Positions 7,301-16,264 of a stretch of 55,022 nucleotides of DNA are shown here, piece after piece. The notes under the pieces are model-generated. The model saw nothing but the letters and a program-made list of their open reading frames with translations. It searched no databases and was not told the origin of the DNA. Within the stretch, counting starts at the first letter, position 1; each line of letters starts with the position of its first letter. Position numbers and translations under genes: made by a program. Origin of the DNA: Ventricola sp051883735 (lineage in GTDB: Bacteria > Bacillota > Clostridia > Christensenellales > Aristaeellaceae); assembly GCA_051883735.1 (NCBI GenBank), contig JBJEUH010000140.1, forward strand, positions 1 through 55,022, read 5' to 3'.

Positions 7301-8933
7301 GGGATTTAAGGATGCGGTCGTCTATCAGATTTACCCCAAGAGCTTCATGGACGCGAACGGCGACGGCATGGGCGACCTGCAGGGCGTTATCAGCAGGCTG
7401 GACTACCTGAAGGAGCTGGGCATCGACGTGATCTGGCTCAACCCGTGCTACAAGAACTCGGGCGTGGACGGCGGCTACGACATCAGCGACTATCAGGCCA
7501 TCGCGCCGGAGCTGGGCACGATGGAGGACTTTGACGAGCTGCTCGCGCAGGCGCACAGCCGCGGCATCCGCATCGTGATGGATCTGGTGGTCAACCACAC
7601 CTCCACCGAGCACGCGTGGTTTGTGGAATCCAGAAAGAGCAAGGACAACCCCAAGCGCGACTTCTACGTCTGGCGGCCGCCGTTTGAGGGGAAGGAGCCG
7701 AACCAGGAGCGCAGCATCTTCTCCGGCCCGGCCTGGGAAAAGGACGAGGAGACCGGCGAATACTACCTGCACATCTTCGCCAAAGAGCAGGCCGATCTGA
7801 ACTGGGAGAACGAGGAAGTCCGCCAGGAGGTCTACAAGATGATGCGCTGGTGGTTTGACAAGGGCATCGACGGCTTCCGCATGGACGTGATCGACATGAT
7901 CAGCAAGCCCGCGGCGGTGCTGCGCGCCGACGGCGGGCCGCACGGCCCCAGCGCCCATGGCCCGCGCGAGAACGAGTTCCTGCGGGAGATGAACCGCGAG
8001 GTGCTCTCCCGCTACAACGCCTTCACCGTCGGCGAGTCCGGCACCGTGTCGGTGGAGCAGGCGCTTCAGTATGCGAACCTGGACGGCAGCGAGTTGAACA
8101 TGATGTTCCAGTTCGAGCATGTGGAGCACGACGCGGGCGAGGGCACCAAGTGGAGCACCGGCCCGATGAACCTGGTGAAGCTCAAGAAGATCTTCGAGCG
8201 CTGGCAGACCGGCCTGCACGGCAGGGCCTGGAACAGCCTCTACTGGGACAACCACGACCAGCCGCGCGCGGTGTCGCACTTTGGCTGCGACAGGGAGGAA
8301 TACCGCGTGCGCAGCGCCAAGCTGGTGGCCGCGTGCCTGCACATGATGGAGGGCACGCCCTACATCTACCAGGGCGAGGAGCTGGGCATGACCAACTATC
8401 CCTTTACGGACATCAGCCAGTCCCGGGACGTGGAGGCGATCAACGCGTGGAACGAGCTGGTCGTGGAGCAGAAGAAATTCACGCCCGAGTACATGATGGC
8501 CTGCATCCGCTACAAGGGCCGCGACAACGCGCGCACGCCGATGCAGTGGACCGCGGGCGAGAACGCGGGCTTCACCACCGGCACGCCGTGGATGTGCGTC
8601 AACCCGAACCACACCTGGATCAACGCCGAGAGCCAGGTCGGCGATCCTGACTCCGTGTTCAGCTTCTATCAGAAGCTGATCCGCCTGCGCAAGACGCATC
8701 CGGTGATCGTCCATGGCGACTTCACGCTGCTGATGCCCGAGGATGCGCAGGTCTTCGCCTATACCCGCTGCTACGAGGGCAGGACGCTGCTGGTGGCGTG
8801 CAATTTCTCCTGCGAGGACGCGGCGCTTGACGAGCATGCGGCGACCCGGGGCGAGATGCTGGCCGCCAACTACGACGAGCCGGGCGAGCGCGCTGTGCTG
8901 CGCCCCTGGGAGGTGCGCGTGACGCTTGTGTAA
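7293..8933 (+). CDS. Alpha-glucosidase, probable oligo-1,6-glucosidase (GH13)
   Basis: Cytoplasmic glycoside hydrolase family 13 enzyme, 546 residues, no signal peptide. Catalytic residues are nucleophile D198 (GFRMDV), acid/base E248 (VGESG) and D322 (NHDQPR). The QADLN block (166-170) matches the QPDLN signature of the oligo-1,6-glucosidase subgroup. Val after the nucleophile is the residue usually linked with alpha-1,6 rather than alpha-1,4 preference. It probably releases glucose from isomaltose or panose type oligosaccharides. The ATG overlaps the dnaX stop by eight bases, so translation is likely coupled. Trehalose-6-phosphate hydrolase is an alternative, but there is no PTS nearby. Confidence 0.92.
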   Translation: MNKGFKDAVVYQIYPKSFMDANGDGMGDLQGVISRLDYLKELGIDVIWLNPCYKNSGVDGGYDISDYQAIAPELGTMEDFDELLAQAHSRGIRIVMDLVVNHTSTEHAWFVESRKSKDNPKRDFYVWRPPFEGKEPNQERSIFSGPAWEKDEETGEYYLHIFAKEQADLNWENEEVRQEVYKMMRWWFDKGIDGFRMDVIDMISKPAAVLRADGGPHGPSAHGPRENEFLREMNREVLSRYNAFTVGESGTVSVEQALQYANLDGSELNMMFQFEHVEHDAGEGTKWSTGPMNLVKLKKIFERWQTGLHGRAWNSLYWDNHDQPRAVSHFGCDREEYRVRSAKLVAACLHMMEGTPYIYQGEELGMTNYPFTDISQSRDVEAINAWNELVVEQKKFTPEYMMACIRYKGRDNARTPMQWTAGENAGFTTGTPWMCVNPNHTWINAESQVGDPDSVFSFYQKLIRLRKTHPVIVHGDFTLLMPEDAQVFAYTRCYEGRTLLVACNFSCEDAALDEHAATRGEMLAANYDEPGERAVLRPWEVRVTLV

Positions 8934-9018
8934 CGCCCAAGCGACGGCGGCAAAACGGAGAAAAAAGAATCTGAAATTGTATAAAATACAAAAATTGGCA
9001 ATTTGACTTGTAATTTTG

Positions 9019-9047
9019 TTGACTTTTGCGCGCCGGGGCAGTAAGAT
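9019..9047 (+). promoter_or_regulatory. Sigma-A promoter of the amino acid ABC operon
   Basis: TTGACT (9019-9024), 17-base spacer, TAAGAT (9042-9047), in an AT-rich stretch that contrasts with the surrounding GC-rich genes. Confidence 0.7.
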
Positions 9048-9103
9048 ACACCCATGTCCAAAAAACAACGCGGCAGGGGCCGCGAGCATGGGAGGAACGG
9101 ACG

Positions 9104-9904
9104 ATGAAGAGATTTGCGATTCTGGCGCTGGCGCTTGTGCTGGCGTGTGTGGGCGCGGCGGGTCTGGCCGAGACGCTCAGGGTCGGTATGGAGTGCAACT
9201 ACGCGCCCTACAACTGGACGCAGAGCGAGCCGAGCGACGAGGCCGTGGCCATTGCGGCGGGCGGCTATGCCGACGGCTACGACGTGCGCATTGCCAAGCG
9301 CGTCGCGCAGGAGCTGGGCATGGACCTGGAGATCGTCAAGACCGAGTGGGACGGCCTCACCCCGGCGCTGCTCTCCGGCAACATCGACGTGATCATCGCC
9401 GGCATGAGCCCGACGGAGGAGCGCAAGCTCACCATCGATTTCACCGACGCCTACTACGTCACCGAGCTGTGCATCGTGGTGCGCAAGGACAGCAAGTTCG
9501 CGTCGGCGCAGAGCCTTGCCGACTTCGGCGGCGCGAAGATCACCGGCCAGATGAGCACCTTCCACTACGACGAGATCGACCAGATCCCCGGCGTGGTCAA
9601 GATGCCCGCGCAGGATACCTTCCCGACGATGATCGTCGCCGTCAGCTCCGGCGCGATTGACGGCTACATCGCCGACCGCCCGGGCGCCGTCTCCGCGACG
9701 GCCTCCAACCCCGATCTCACGTTCGTCACCTTCGAGGCGGGCCAGGGCTTTGAGATCGCGCCGGAGGACGCGGAGATCGCCGTGGGCATCCGCCAGGGCA
9801 GCGAGCTCAAGGAGAAGATCAACGCGATTCTCGCCGGGATCAGCGAGGACGAGCGCAACGCCATCATGGACGCCGCCGTCGCCGCTCAGCCGCTCAGCGA
9901 GTAA
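9104..9904 (+). CDS. Polar amino acid ABC transporter, substrate-binding protein
   Basis: Family 3 extracellular solute-binding protein, 266 residues. A signal peptide of about 22 residues ends AGLA-ET. A Cys in LVLAC could alternatively serve lipidation, though the box is atypical. The mature protein starts LRVGMECNYAPYNW and has the ligand-binding pattern of the HisJ/GlnH family: YDVRIAKRVAQELG, WDGLTPALLSGNIDVIIAGMS and ERKLTIDFTDAYY. It delivers amino acids to the downstream permease and ATPase. GGAGG precedes the ATG by eight bases. A stem-loop after the gene probably lets this protein be made in excess. Confidence 0.92.
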   Translation: MKRFAILALALVLACVGAAGLAETLRVGMECNYAPYNWTQSEPSDEAVAIAAGGYADGYDVRIAKRVAQELGMDLEIVKTEWDGLTPALLSGNIDVIIAGMSPTEERKLTIDFTDAYYVTELCIVVRKDSKFASAQSLADFGGAKITGQMSTFHYDEIDQIPGVVKMPAQDTFPTMIVAVSSGAIDGYIADRPGAVSATASNPDLTFVTFEAGQGFEIAPEDAEIAVGIRQGSELKEKINAILAGISEDERNAIMDAAVAAQPLSE

Positions 9905-9925
9905 GGACGAAAGACATGAAGCGGA

Positions 9926-9946
9926 CTGCCGGGTTTTTCCCGGCAG
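9926..9946 (+). terminator. Stem-loop between binding protein and permease
   Basis: Perfect CTGCCGGG / CCCGGCAG with a five-T loop and no strong T-run after it. It is probably a leaky terminator or mRNA-stabilising hairpin that lowers permease expression relative to the binding protein. Confidence 0.6.
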
Positions 9947-9978
9947 CCCTTTCTGCGTTTTGAGAGAGGAGAATTGAC

Positions 9979-10806
9979 ATGCCAACGGCTTCCACATCCT
10001 TCTTCGGATGGGTTGCTTTCCTGCTGCAGAAGTACGGAATGCTCTTCCTGCGCGGCACGGGAATGACGCTGCTCGTCGCGCTGACGGGCACAGCCTTCGG
10101 CTTTCTCATCGGCCTGCTGGTGGCCATCGTGCGCGCGACGTCGCCCATGCCCACGCTGGGCCGCAGGTCCGCCGCAGCAGCCGTGCGCTGCGCGCTGCTC
10201 AGGGCCGTTCAGCTGCTGCTGGCCGCCTACATCCAGGTCTTCCGCGGCACGCCGATGATCGTGCAGGCGGTGGTCATCTACTATGGCGCGCAGTACGCCG
10301 GCATGTACATGGACACGACCTTTGCCGCGATTTTCATCATCTCCATCAACACCGGCGCATACATGGCGGAGATCATCCGCGGCGGCATCATCTCCGTGGA
10401 CAAGGGCCAGTTCGAGGCGGCGCACGCCATCGGCATGACCCACTGGCAGACGATGACCAGCGTCGTGCTCCCGCAGGCCATCCGCAACATCCTGCCGAGC
10501 GTGGGCAACGAGCTGATCGTCAACATCAAGGACTCCTCCGTGCTCAACGTGATCTCGGTATCGGAGCTGTTCTTCCAGGCCAAGAGCGCGGCGGGCGCAT
10601 ACTACCGCTACTTTGAGGTCTACTTCATCATCGCGGTGATCTATCTGATTCTGACGCTGACGGTCAGCCGCATCCTGCGCTTCATCGAGCAGAAGATGGA
10701 CGGCCCGGACAACTACGTCATTCACGGCTCGCAGAGCGACAGCCGCGCGGAGATCGTCGTCTCGCGCGAGAATGCCGAGGAGGTGGAAAAGCGATGGAAC
10801 CAGTGA
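9979..10806 (+). CDS. Polar amino acid ABC transporter, permease
   Basis: HisM/GlnP-type inner-membrane permease, 275 residues. Membrane segments start near residue 25 with the family opening GTGMTLLVALTGTAFGFLIG. The ATPase-contact EAA loop is clear: FEAAHAIGMTHWQTM followed by VLPQAIRNILPSVGNE. A segment around residues 55-75, rich in Arg and Ala, is longer than usual and may be cytoplasmic. AGAGGAG precedes the ATG. The stop overlaps the ATPase start by 13 bases, so the two are co-translated. Confidence 0.92.
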   Translation: MPTASTSFFGWVAFLLQKYGMLFLRGTGMTLLVALTGTAFGFLIGLLVAIVRATSPMPTLGRRSAAAAVRCALLRAVQLLLAAYIQVFRGTPMIVQAVVIYYGAQYAGMYMDTTFAAIFIISINTGAYMAEIIRGGIISVDKGQFEAAHAIGMTHWQTMTSVVLPQAIRNILPSVGNELIVNIKDSSVLNVISVSELFFQAKSAAGAYYRYFEVYFIIAVIYLILTLTVSRILRFIEQKMDGPDNYVIHGSQSDSRAEIVVSRENAEEVEKRWNQ

Positions 10807-11528
10807 TTGAGGTCAGAGGGCTGCACAAGGCGTTCGGCAGCCATGAGGTTTTGAAGGGCATCGACTTTGCCGCCAGCAAGGGCGAGGTGGTCTGCATCAT
10901 CGGCTCCTCCGGCTCGGGCAAGAGCACGCTGCTGCGCTGCATCAACCTGCTGGAGACGCCGGACGGGGGCGCGATCCTCTACCACGGCAGGGACATCCTC
11001 ACCGACGGGACGATCAACATGCCCAAGTACCACGCCAAGGTGGGCATGGTGTTTCAGCAGTTCAACCTCTTCGGCAACATGACCGTGCTGGAAAACTGCA
11101 TGACCGGCCAGATGAAGGTGCTGCGGCGCACCCGCGAGGAGAGCATGGAGAACGCCATGAAGTACCTGCGCAAGGTCGGCATGGAGGCGTACGTCAACGC
11201 GAAGCCGCGCCAGCTCTCCGGCGGCCAGAAGCAGCGCGTGGCCATCGCCCGCTCGCTGGCGATGGACCCGGAGGTCATCCTCTTTGACGAGCCGACCTCC
11301 GCGCTGGACCCGGAGATGGTCGGCGAGGTGCTCTCCGTCATGCAGAACCTGGCGCAGGAGGGCCTGACGATGCTGGTCGTCACGCACGAGATGGGCTTTG
11401 CCCGCGCGGTGGCCGACAAGGTCGTCTTCATGGATCAGGGCGTGATCGCCGAGGAGGGCGCGCCCGCGGAGGTGCTGGGCAATCCCAGGCACGAGCGGCT
11501 CAGGAGCTTTTTGCGCAGCATGCTGTGA
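10794..11528 (+). CDS. Polar amino acid ABC transporter, ATPase
   Basis: GlnQ/HisP-type ATP-binding subunit, 244 residues, with Walker A GSSGSGKST, Q-loop FQQFNLF, signature LSGGQKQR, Walker B ILFDEPTSALDP and the switch histidine in VVTHEMGFA. It energises the permease it overlaps and completes a three-gene importer. Substrate class (polar or charged amino acids, or cystine) is inferred from family and gene order only. Confidence 0.94.
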   Translation: MEPVIEVRGLHKAFGSHEVLKGIDFAASKGEVVCIIGSSGSGKSTLLRCINLLETPDGGAILYHGRDILTDGTINMPKYHAKVGMVFQQFNLFGNMTVLENCMTGQMKVLRRTREESMENAMKYLRKVGMEAYVNAKPRQLSGGQKQRVAIARSLAMDPEVILFDEPTSALDPEMVGEVLSVMQNLAQEGLTMLVVTHEMGFARAVADKVVFMDQGVIAEEGAPAEVLGNPRHERLRSFLRSML

Positions 11529-11635
11529 TCCGCGCGAAGCGGCTGACAGCATCAAAGAAGGACGCAGCCTCCTGCGATGGAGGCGGGTTTCCTCTCAAAA
11601 ATATGGACGGAACATGCAGTCGGTATCCGTTCCCT

Positions 11636-11664
11636 GCGGCGTTCGCTCTGCGGCGCCGCTTTTT
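11636..11664 (+). terminator. Terminator of the amino acid ABC operon
   Basis: GCGGCG / CGCCGC stem with a 12-base loop followed by TTTTT. It lies in the 322-base space between the ATPase and lysR genes, which also holds the repeated element at 11673 and the lysR promoter. Nothing else was recognised there. Confidence 0.5.
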
Positions 11665-11672
11665 CAGTGCAT

Positions 11673-11764
11673 GGGAAACTGCGCTCCAAACCGTGCAGCG
11701 AGCACGAAATGAATTGATTCCGCAGAGCTGTTCGACCGCGGGGAGCGGCCACTGGCCGCTTTTT
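11673..11764 (+). ncRNA. Repeated structured element with terminator, copy A
   Basis: A 92-base stretch closely similar to 49839-49931. Conserved blocks are GGAAA-TGCG, AAACCGT-CAGCG-GCAC, TTGATTC-GCA-AGCTGTTCG and a terminal hairpin plus T-run. CTGCG (679-683) can pair with CGCAG (721-725). The end hairpin is AGCGGCC/GGCCGCT. In copy B both stems change but still pair, which supports a structured RNA. No shared reading frame exists. Whether it is an independent small RNA or a terminator-linked repeat is unknown. Confidence 0.55.
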
Positions 11765-11767
11765 AAG

Positions 11768-11796
11768 TTGCATTTTTCTGCCGGCGGATGTATAAT
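11768..11796 (+). promoter_or_regulatory. Sigma-A promoter of the lysR-type gene
   Basis: TTGCAT (11768-11773), 17-base spacer, TATAAT (11791-11796), directly after the terminator of element A. Confidence 0.75.
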
Positions 11797-11850
11797 AAGG
11801 GGAAGATTGTTAAGGGAATCACAAAATGAAGAAAATCGGGAGAATCTGCC

Positions 11851-12777
11851 ATGGACATGAAGCAGCTGACGACGTTTATGACGCTGGCGAAAACCCTCAA
11901 TTATCAGAAGGCGGCCGACCAGCTGCAGTATGCGCCCTCCACGCTTTTCAAGCACATCCAGATGCTGGAGCAGGAGCTGGGCGTGAAGCTGTTTTTCAAG
12001 CAGGGCAGGCAGCTGTGCCTGACGGCGGAGGGGCAGACCTTCGAGACGCACGCGGGCAATATCCTGGAGAGCTACCGCAACGCGATTCAGAGCATCTCCG
12101 CGTGCAACGTGCAGGAGAGCGGCATGACCATCGGCGGCTGCGAGATCAACACGGGCAACAGCCTTGCGCGGCTGTTCAACCGCTTTTCCCAGGCGTATCC
12201 CAACGCGCACATGAGCATGATGACCTCGCCCAACGCGAGCGTGCCGCAGCTGGTCAAAAACGATCTGATCGATCTGGGCTTCTACTACGGCATCGACGGA
12301 AGCAGCCTGCCCGGCCTGGAGACGGTGCGCCTGTACCAGGAGCCGGTGTACCTGCTCACGGGAGAGAACAACCCCATCCTCTGGAAGGAGGAGATCGACT
12401 ACGCCGATCTGCAGGGCATGCCGTTTGTCTATCCGCACGACACCTGCTGCTTTGTCTCCGAGCTGCTTGCGCTGCTGGAGCGAAAGGGCGTCGAGCTGGG
12501 CAAGGTGACCTACCTGGGCAATCTGCTCCTGGTGGCGGAGCAGGTGCACGCGGCCAACGCGCTCACGCTGATGCCGCATTCCGCGGTGAAGCGCTTCTGC
12601 AGCATCTACGGCATGGCGGTGGTGGAGCTGGGCGAGCCGAAGATCTGGGCCTGGGAGATGCTGGTGTACAAGAACTATGAGTCCCTGAGGCCGCTGGCCA
12701 AGGCGCTCCTGCACCAGACCACGGAATACGCGCAGGAGATGCTGCGCAGGGACCCGGTGCTGCGCAGCGGGCGGTGA
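11851..12777 (+). CDS. LysR family transcriptional regulator
   Basis: 308 residues with an N-terminal winged helix-turn-helix (residues 3-60: LTTFMTLAKTLNYQKAADQL then STLFKHIQMLEQELGVKLF) and a C-terminal periplasmic-binding-like effector domain (about 90-295). LysR proteins bind T-N11-A palindromes and respond to small-molecule co-inducers. It lies immediately upstream of, and in the same direction as, the flavin reductase gene, separated by a terminator and a new promoter region, so that gene is the obvious candidate target. The effector is not predictable from sequence. Confidence 0.9.
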   Translation: MDMKQLTTFMTLAKTLNYQKAADQLQYAPSTLFKHIQMLEQELGVKLFFKQGRQLCLTAEGQTFETHAGNILESYRNAIQSISACNVQESGMTIGGCEINTGNSLARLFNRFSQAYPNAHMSMMTSPNASVPQLVKNDLIDLGFYYGIDGSSLPGLETVRLYQEPVYLLTGENNPILWKEEIDYADLQGMPFVYPHDTCCFVSELLALLERKGVELGKVTYLGNLLLVAEQVHAANALTLMPHSAVKRFCSIYGMAVVELGEPKIWAWEMLVYKNYESLRPLAKALLHQTTEYAQEMLRRDPVLRSGR

Positions 12778-12794
12778 GCAAAAATAGACGGAGG

Positions 12795-12829
12795 CACAGA
12801 GCCCGCGAAAGGGACTCTGTGATTTTTTT
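12795..12829 (+). terminator. Terminator after lysR
   Basis: CACAGAGCCC / GGGACTCTGTG with loop GCGAAA and a run of seven T. Confidence 0.9.
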
Positions 12830-12848
12830 GCCAATCCTTCGCCTTTTT

Positions 12849-12902
12849 CGAATGATTCGTTTCCATCTTTCGTATGACGGCGGCGCAAAAGGCCTGTACA
12901 AT
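12849..12902 (+). promoter_or_regulatory. Possible promoter and LysR-type operator before the flavin reductase
   Basis: A perfect palindrome CGAAT-G-ATTCG (12849-12859) and a related TTTCGTATGACG lie upstream of a good -10 TACAAT (12897-12902). The matching -35 is poor, as expected for an activator-dependent promoter. Assignment to the adjacent LysR protein is inference. Confidence 0.35.
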
Positions 12903-12956
12903 GTATACAGGTTCCATGTACGAACACGAAACCGGAAATGAGAAAGGAGAAACCAT

Positions 12957-14834
12957 ATGAAGAAACTGCTTGCGCTTGCGCTCAGCCTCTGCATGCTGGC
13001 GACGATGTTCGCTGCGCCGGCGATGGCTGAGGGCATGAAGCCCGGCACCTACACCGCGACGGCGAAGGGCATGTTCGACGGCCTGACCGTTGAGGTGACC
13101 GTTTCCGAGACCGCGATTGAGAAGATCGAGGTCACCGCGTATCAGGAGACCGCCCCGGGCTGGCCGGCTCTTGAGAAGATTCCGGCTGCGATCGTCGAGG
13201 CGCAGTCCATCGCGGTTGACGCCGTTGCCGGCGCGACCATGACCTCCAACGGCGTGAAGGCCGCCGTCGAGGCTGCGCTGATCGAGGCGGGCGCGGACAT
13301 CGCCGCGTTCTCCGGCGAGGTGGCTGCGGCGCCCGAGGCTGCGCCGTCCTACTACCCGGTGATGGGCTCCTTCGAGGTGCCCGAGACCTGGGACGAGAGC
13401 TATGACGTCGTCGTCGTCGGCGGCGGCTTTGCGGGCCTTGCCGCTTCCTACGCCGCCTCTGAGGCCGGCGCGAGCGTGACCCTCGTGGAGAAGCTCTCCA
13501 CCACCGGCGGCAACTCCGCCATCAACGGCGGCCAGTATGCGGCCTACACCTCCAAGCTGGCCGCGGGCCTGCAGGAGAAGTTCAACCTCGTGCCGGATAC
13601 GGCGGAGAAGCACATCGAGGACACCATCGCCGGCGGCGACTACATGAGCGTGCCGGAGCTGGTCGAGCTGATGGTGTACGCCTCCCCGTACTACTTCGAC
13701 CTGCTGCTGGACAACGGCCTGGAGATCCGCGACACCCTGGCCCGTCCGGGCGGACACTACGGCTACCGCACCTACGTCACCAAGGATCAGGTCGGCAGCG
13801 ACATCACCAACCTGCAGCTGGAGATGCTCAAGAAGACCGAGACCAACATCCAGCTGGAGACCAAGATGGTCGAGATCTACCGCACCCGCGATGAGGCGAA
13901 CCGCGTCGTCGGCATCCGCGTCTCCACGCCGGACGGCTACAAGACCATCGAGGCCAAGAAGGGCGTCATCCTGGCGACTGGCGGCTTCTCCTCCAACGTT
14001 GAAATGCGCCAGACCCAGGTTCCGTACCTGACCGCTGATCTGCCGACCACCAACATCAAGGCCGCGTCCACCGGCGAGGGCATCTACCTGGCCCAGGCCA
14101 TCGGCGCGAACACCACCCAGATGAGCAACATCCAGCGTTATCCGTGGGCTGACCCGAACACCGGCGTCCTGGATTCCTACGCGGTGTGGCCGTTCACCGG
14201 CCCGTCCTACGGCGTCATCTATGTGGATTGGCAGGGCAACCGCTACGTCAACGAGGGCGACCGCCGCGACGTCTGCGCCAACGCTGCCTCCAACTCCGGC
14301 TTCATCTCCACCTACGCCATCTTCACCGAGCCGGTCGTGCCGTTCGCGTATCCGGAAGAGATCGCCGAGGGCGTTGCCTCCGGCCGCGTGCTCAAGGGTG
14401 ACACCATTGAGGAGCTCGTGGAGCAGATCAATGCGTTCGCCATCAAGGGCGAGTATCCGCAGGTGACCGCCGAGAACCTCAAGGCGACCATTGAGAAGCA
14501 CAACAGCTACATCGACTCCGGCGTGGATCCGGACTTCGGCAAGGTCATGGCGGCGACCATGGTCAAGATCGAGGAGGGCCCGTACTACGCGCTGCCGCAG
14601 TACCCGTCCGTGCACCACACCATGGGCGGCCTGGTCATCAACACCAACACCGAGGTCATTGACATCTACGGCCAGGTCATCCCGGGCCTGTATGCGGCCG
14701 GCGAGGTCACCGGCGGCGTCCACGGCACCAACCGCCTGGGCTCCAACGCTGACGCCGACGCCTGCGGCATCGGCTACGTCTCCGGCTACGTCGTCGTCAA
14801 CGGCGAGCTCCCGGATTTCATCCCGGAGCTGTAA
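12957..14834 (+). CDS. Secreted FMN-binding, FAD-dependent fumarate-reductase-like flavoprotein
   Basis: 625 residues: signal peptide (1-24, ending AMA-EG), FMN-binding domain (about 28-105) with the covalent flavinylation motif DAVAGATMTS, then a flavocytochrome-c/FrdA-type FAD domain (140-625). The FAD fold opens DVVVVGGGFAGLAASYAA. Compared with Shewanella fumarate reductase Fcc3, catalytic R402, H504 and R544 are kept (R437, H554, R593), but the substrate His365 is Tyr395, as in urocanate reductase. There is no haem domain, so electrons would arrive through the bound FMN, as in Gram-positive flavinylated extracellular reductases. The true acceptor is unknown: urocanate or another enoate is more likely than fumarate. 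ApbE, which attaches FMN, is not in this window. Confidence 0.85.
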   Translation: MKKLLALALSLCMLATMFAAPAMAEGMKPGTYTATAKGMFDGLTVEVTVSETAIEKIEVTAYQETAPGWPALEKIPAAIVEAQSIAVDAVAGATMTSNGVKAAVEAALIEAGADIAAFSGEVAAAPEAAPSYYPVMGSFEVPETWDESYDVVVVGGGFAGLAASYAASEAGASVTLVEKLSTTGGNSAINGGQYAAYTSKLAAGLQEKFNLVPDTAEKHIEDTIAGGDYMSVPELVELMVYASPYYFDLLLDNGLEIRDTLARPGGHYGYRTYVTKDQVGSDITNLQLEMLKKTETNIQLETKMVEIYRTRDEANRVVGIRVSTPDGYKTIEAKKGVILATGGFSSNVEMRQTQVPYLTADLPTTNIKAASTGEGIYLAQAIGANTTQMSNIQRYPWADPNTGVLDSYAVWPFTGPSYGVIYVDWQGNRYVNEGDRRDVCANAASNSGFISTYAIFTEPVVPFAYPEEIAEGVASGRVLKGDTIEELVEQINAFAIKGEYPQVTAENLKATIEKHNSYIDSGVDPDFGKVMAATMVKIEEGPYYALPQYPSVHHTMGGLVINTNTEVIDIYGQVIPGLYAAGEVTGGVHGTNRLGSNADADACGIGYVSGYVVVNGELPDFIPEL

Positions 14835-14861
14835 TCGGACCTTCCCATCGCATCCCCTGGA

Positions 14862-14894
14862 CGGCGCCTGCCCTGCGGCAGGCGCCGCTTTTTT
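14862..14894 (+). terminator. Terminator after the flavin reductase
   Basis: Eleven-base stem CGGCGCCTGCC / GGCAGGCGCCG, loop CTGC, then CTTTTTT. Confidence 0.9.
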
Positions 14895-14982
14895 CTCCGC
14901 CGGAAAGGGCCTCCTGCTGCGGGCATGGTTTTCGCTCCCGCCGTATATACATGGAGCATAAGCCGATGCGGAGGGATGGATC

Positions 14983-16158
14983 ATGAGCAGGTTCTGGATC
15001 AGGGCGGCGGCGGCGCTCTTCGCGCTGATGCTGCTTGCAGCGGGCGCGATGGCGCAGGAGACGATGCGGGTGTTTATCGCCGGGGACGCGCTGGACGCGC
15101 AGACGGCGCGGCAGCTGGTGGAGCTGATCGGCCGGGCGCTTCCGCAGGCCCGGTGGGAGGCGGAGCTGGAGGAGGAGACGGGCGAGAGCCTGCGCGCGCT
15201 GGTGCTCTCTGACCGCGCGCCGGCGCTGGCCATCTGCGCGCCGCGCGAGGCGCTGCCGTGGGCGCAGGAGGGCATGCTGCTGCCCCTGCAGTCGGCGATC
15301 TCCGGGCAGGGGCGGATGCAGATGCAGGTGCTGGAGTGCTGCGTGCTGGAGGAGCGCCTGTTCATGGCGCCGCTGCTGGCGCGGCACAGGCAGCTGGCGG
15401 TGAACGTCAGGCGCTTTGAGGAGCGGCGGCTTGGCTACATGCTCGACACGCTGGCGCACCCGGTGTGGTATCCGACGGAGTTTTACCAGATCCTGGAGGA
15501 GTTCCTGCTTGCGGACGAGCCGGCGATGGACGTATGGCCCGCGCAGCCGCAGACGAGCGCCGCGCTCGAGGCGCTGGTGCAGGCGCTGTACGGCGGCTCG
15601 CTCCTCTCCGGGGACGGGACGCTCTGCCAGGCGGGCACGCCGGAGATCCGCGCGGGCCTGCGGTGGCTGGGCGACGCGGTGGCCGGCGGGCTGATCGGCT
15701 ATGCGCAGAGCCGGGAGGCGGCGCTTGAGCGGTTCGTATCGGGCGAGACGGCGATCTTTGCGGACTGGACGGAGGAGGAGGCCGCGCGCCAGGAGGAGGC
15801 GCTCGCGGAAAACGGCGTGCAGGTGCAGACGGTGCCCTATCCCACGTCCATCGGGCTGCCGGTGCGCGCCTTCACGCTGACGGGCGTGTGCGCGTTTGCG
15901 AGCGGCAATATCCAGGCGGACGCGCTGGCGGTCAAGGCGGCGGCGCTGCTGAACGAGGACGCGCAGGCGCAGGCGATGCTGGGCAGCCGGGCGATCTGGG
16001 AGGACAACGCCGTCTGGCTGACGAGCCTGGATGCGGACAGCCGCGGCGCGACGCTCAGGAGCCTCTTCTGCGAGGCGATGCGCCAGGTGACGGAGGGCCG
16101 GTCGGACGCGGCTACGGCGCTGGAATGGGTGCAGGCGGCGATGGATGCGCTCAAATGA
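14983..16158 (+). CDS. Orphan extracellular solute-binding-like protein
   Basis: 391 residues with a signal peptide (about 1-24, ending AMA-QE) and the two-lobe layout of family 1 solute-binding proteins: an N-terminal MRVFIAGDALDAQTARQLVELI strand-helix and mid-protein VWYPTEFYQILEEFL. No lipobox Cys was seen. No permease or ATPase adjoins it, so it may serve a transporter elsewhere, or act as a sensor or have another envelope role. Recognition rests on overall pattern and not on a diagnostic motif. It has its own ribosome site (GGAGG before ATG 14983) and lies between a terminator and the rplS promoter. Confidence 0.6.
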   Translation: MSRFWIRAAAALFALMLLAAGAMAQETMRVFIAGDALDAQTARQLVELIGRALPQARWEAELEEETGESLRALVLSDRAPALAICAPREALPWAQEGMLLPLQSAISGQGRMQMQVLECCVLEERLFMAPLLARHRQLAVNVRRFEERRLGYMLDTLAHPVWYPTEFYQILEEFLLADEPAMDVWPAQPQTSAALEALVQALYGGSLLSGDGTLCQAGTPEIRAGLRWLGDAVAGGLIGYAQSREAALERFVSGETAIFADWTEEEAARQEEALAENGVQVQTVPYPTSIGLPVRAFTLTGVCAFASGNIQADALAVKAAALLNEDAQAQAMLGSRAIWEDNAVWLTSLDADSRGATLRSLFCEAMRQVTEGRSDAATALEWVQAAMDALK

Positions 16159-16222
16159 GCCGAAAGCGGCGGGGAAAGCGGCAAAAAGCACGGAAAAAGA
16201 GGAGAAAACGGAGAATTTTCTC

Positions 16223-16252
16223 TTGCCAAACGGGGGAAGGGGATGATATAAT
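16223..16252 (+). promoter_or_regulatory. Sigma-A promoter of rplS
   Basis: TTGCCA (16223-16228), 18-base spacer, TATAAT (16247-16252). Confidence 0.75.
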
Positions 16253-16264
16253 AGCCTCCGTATG

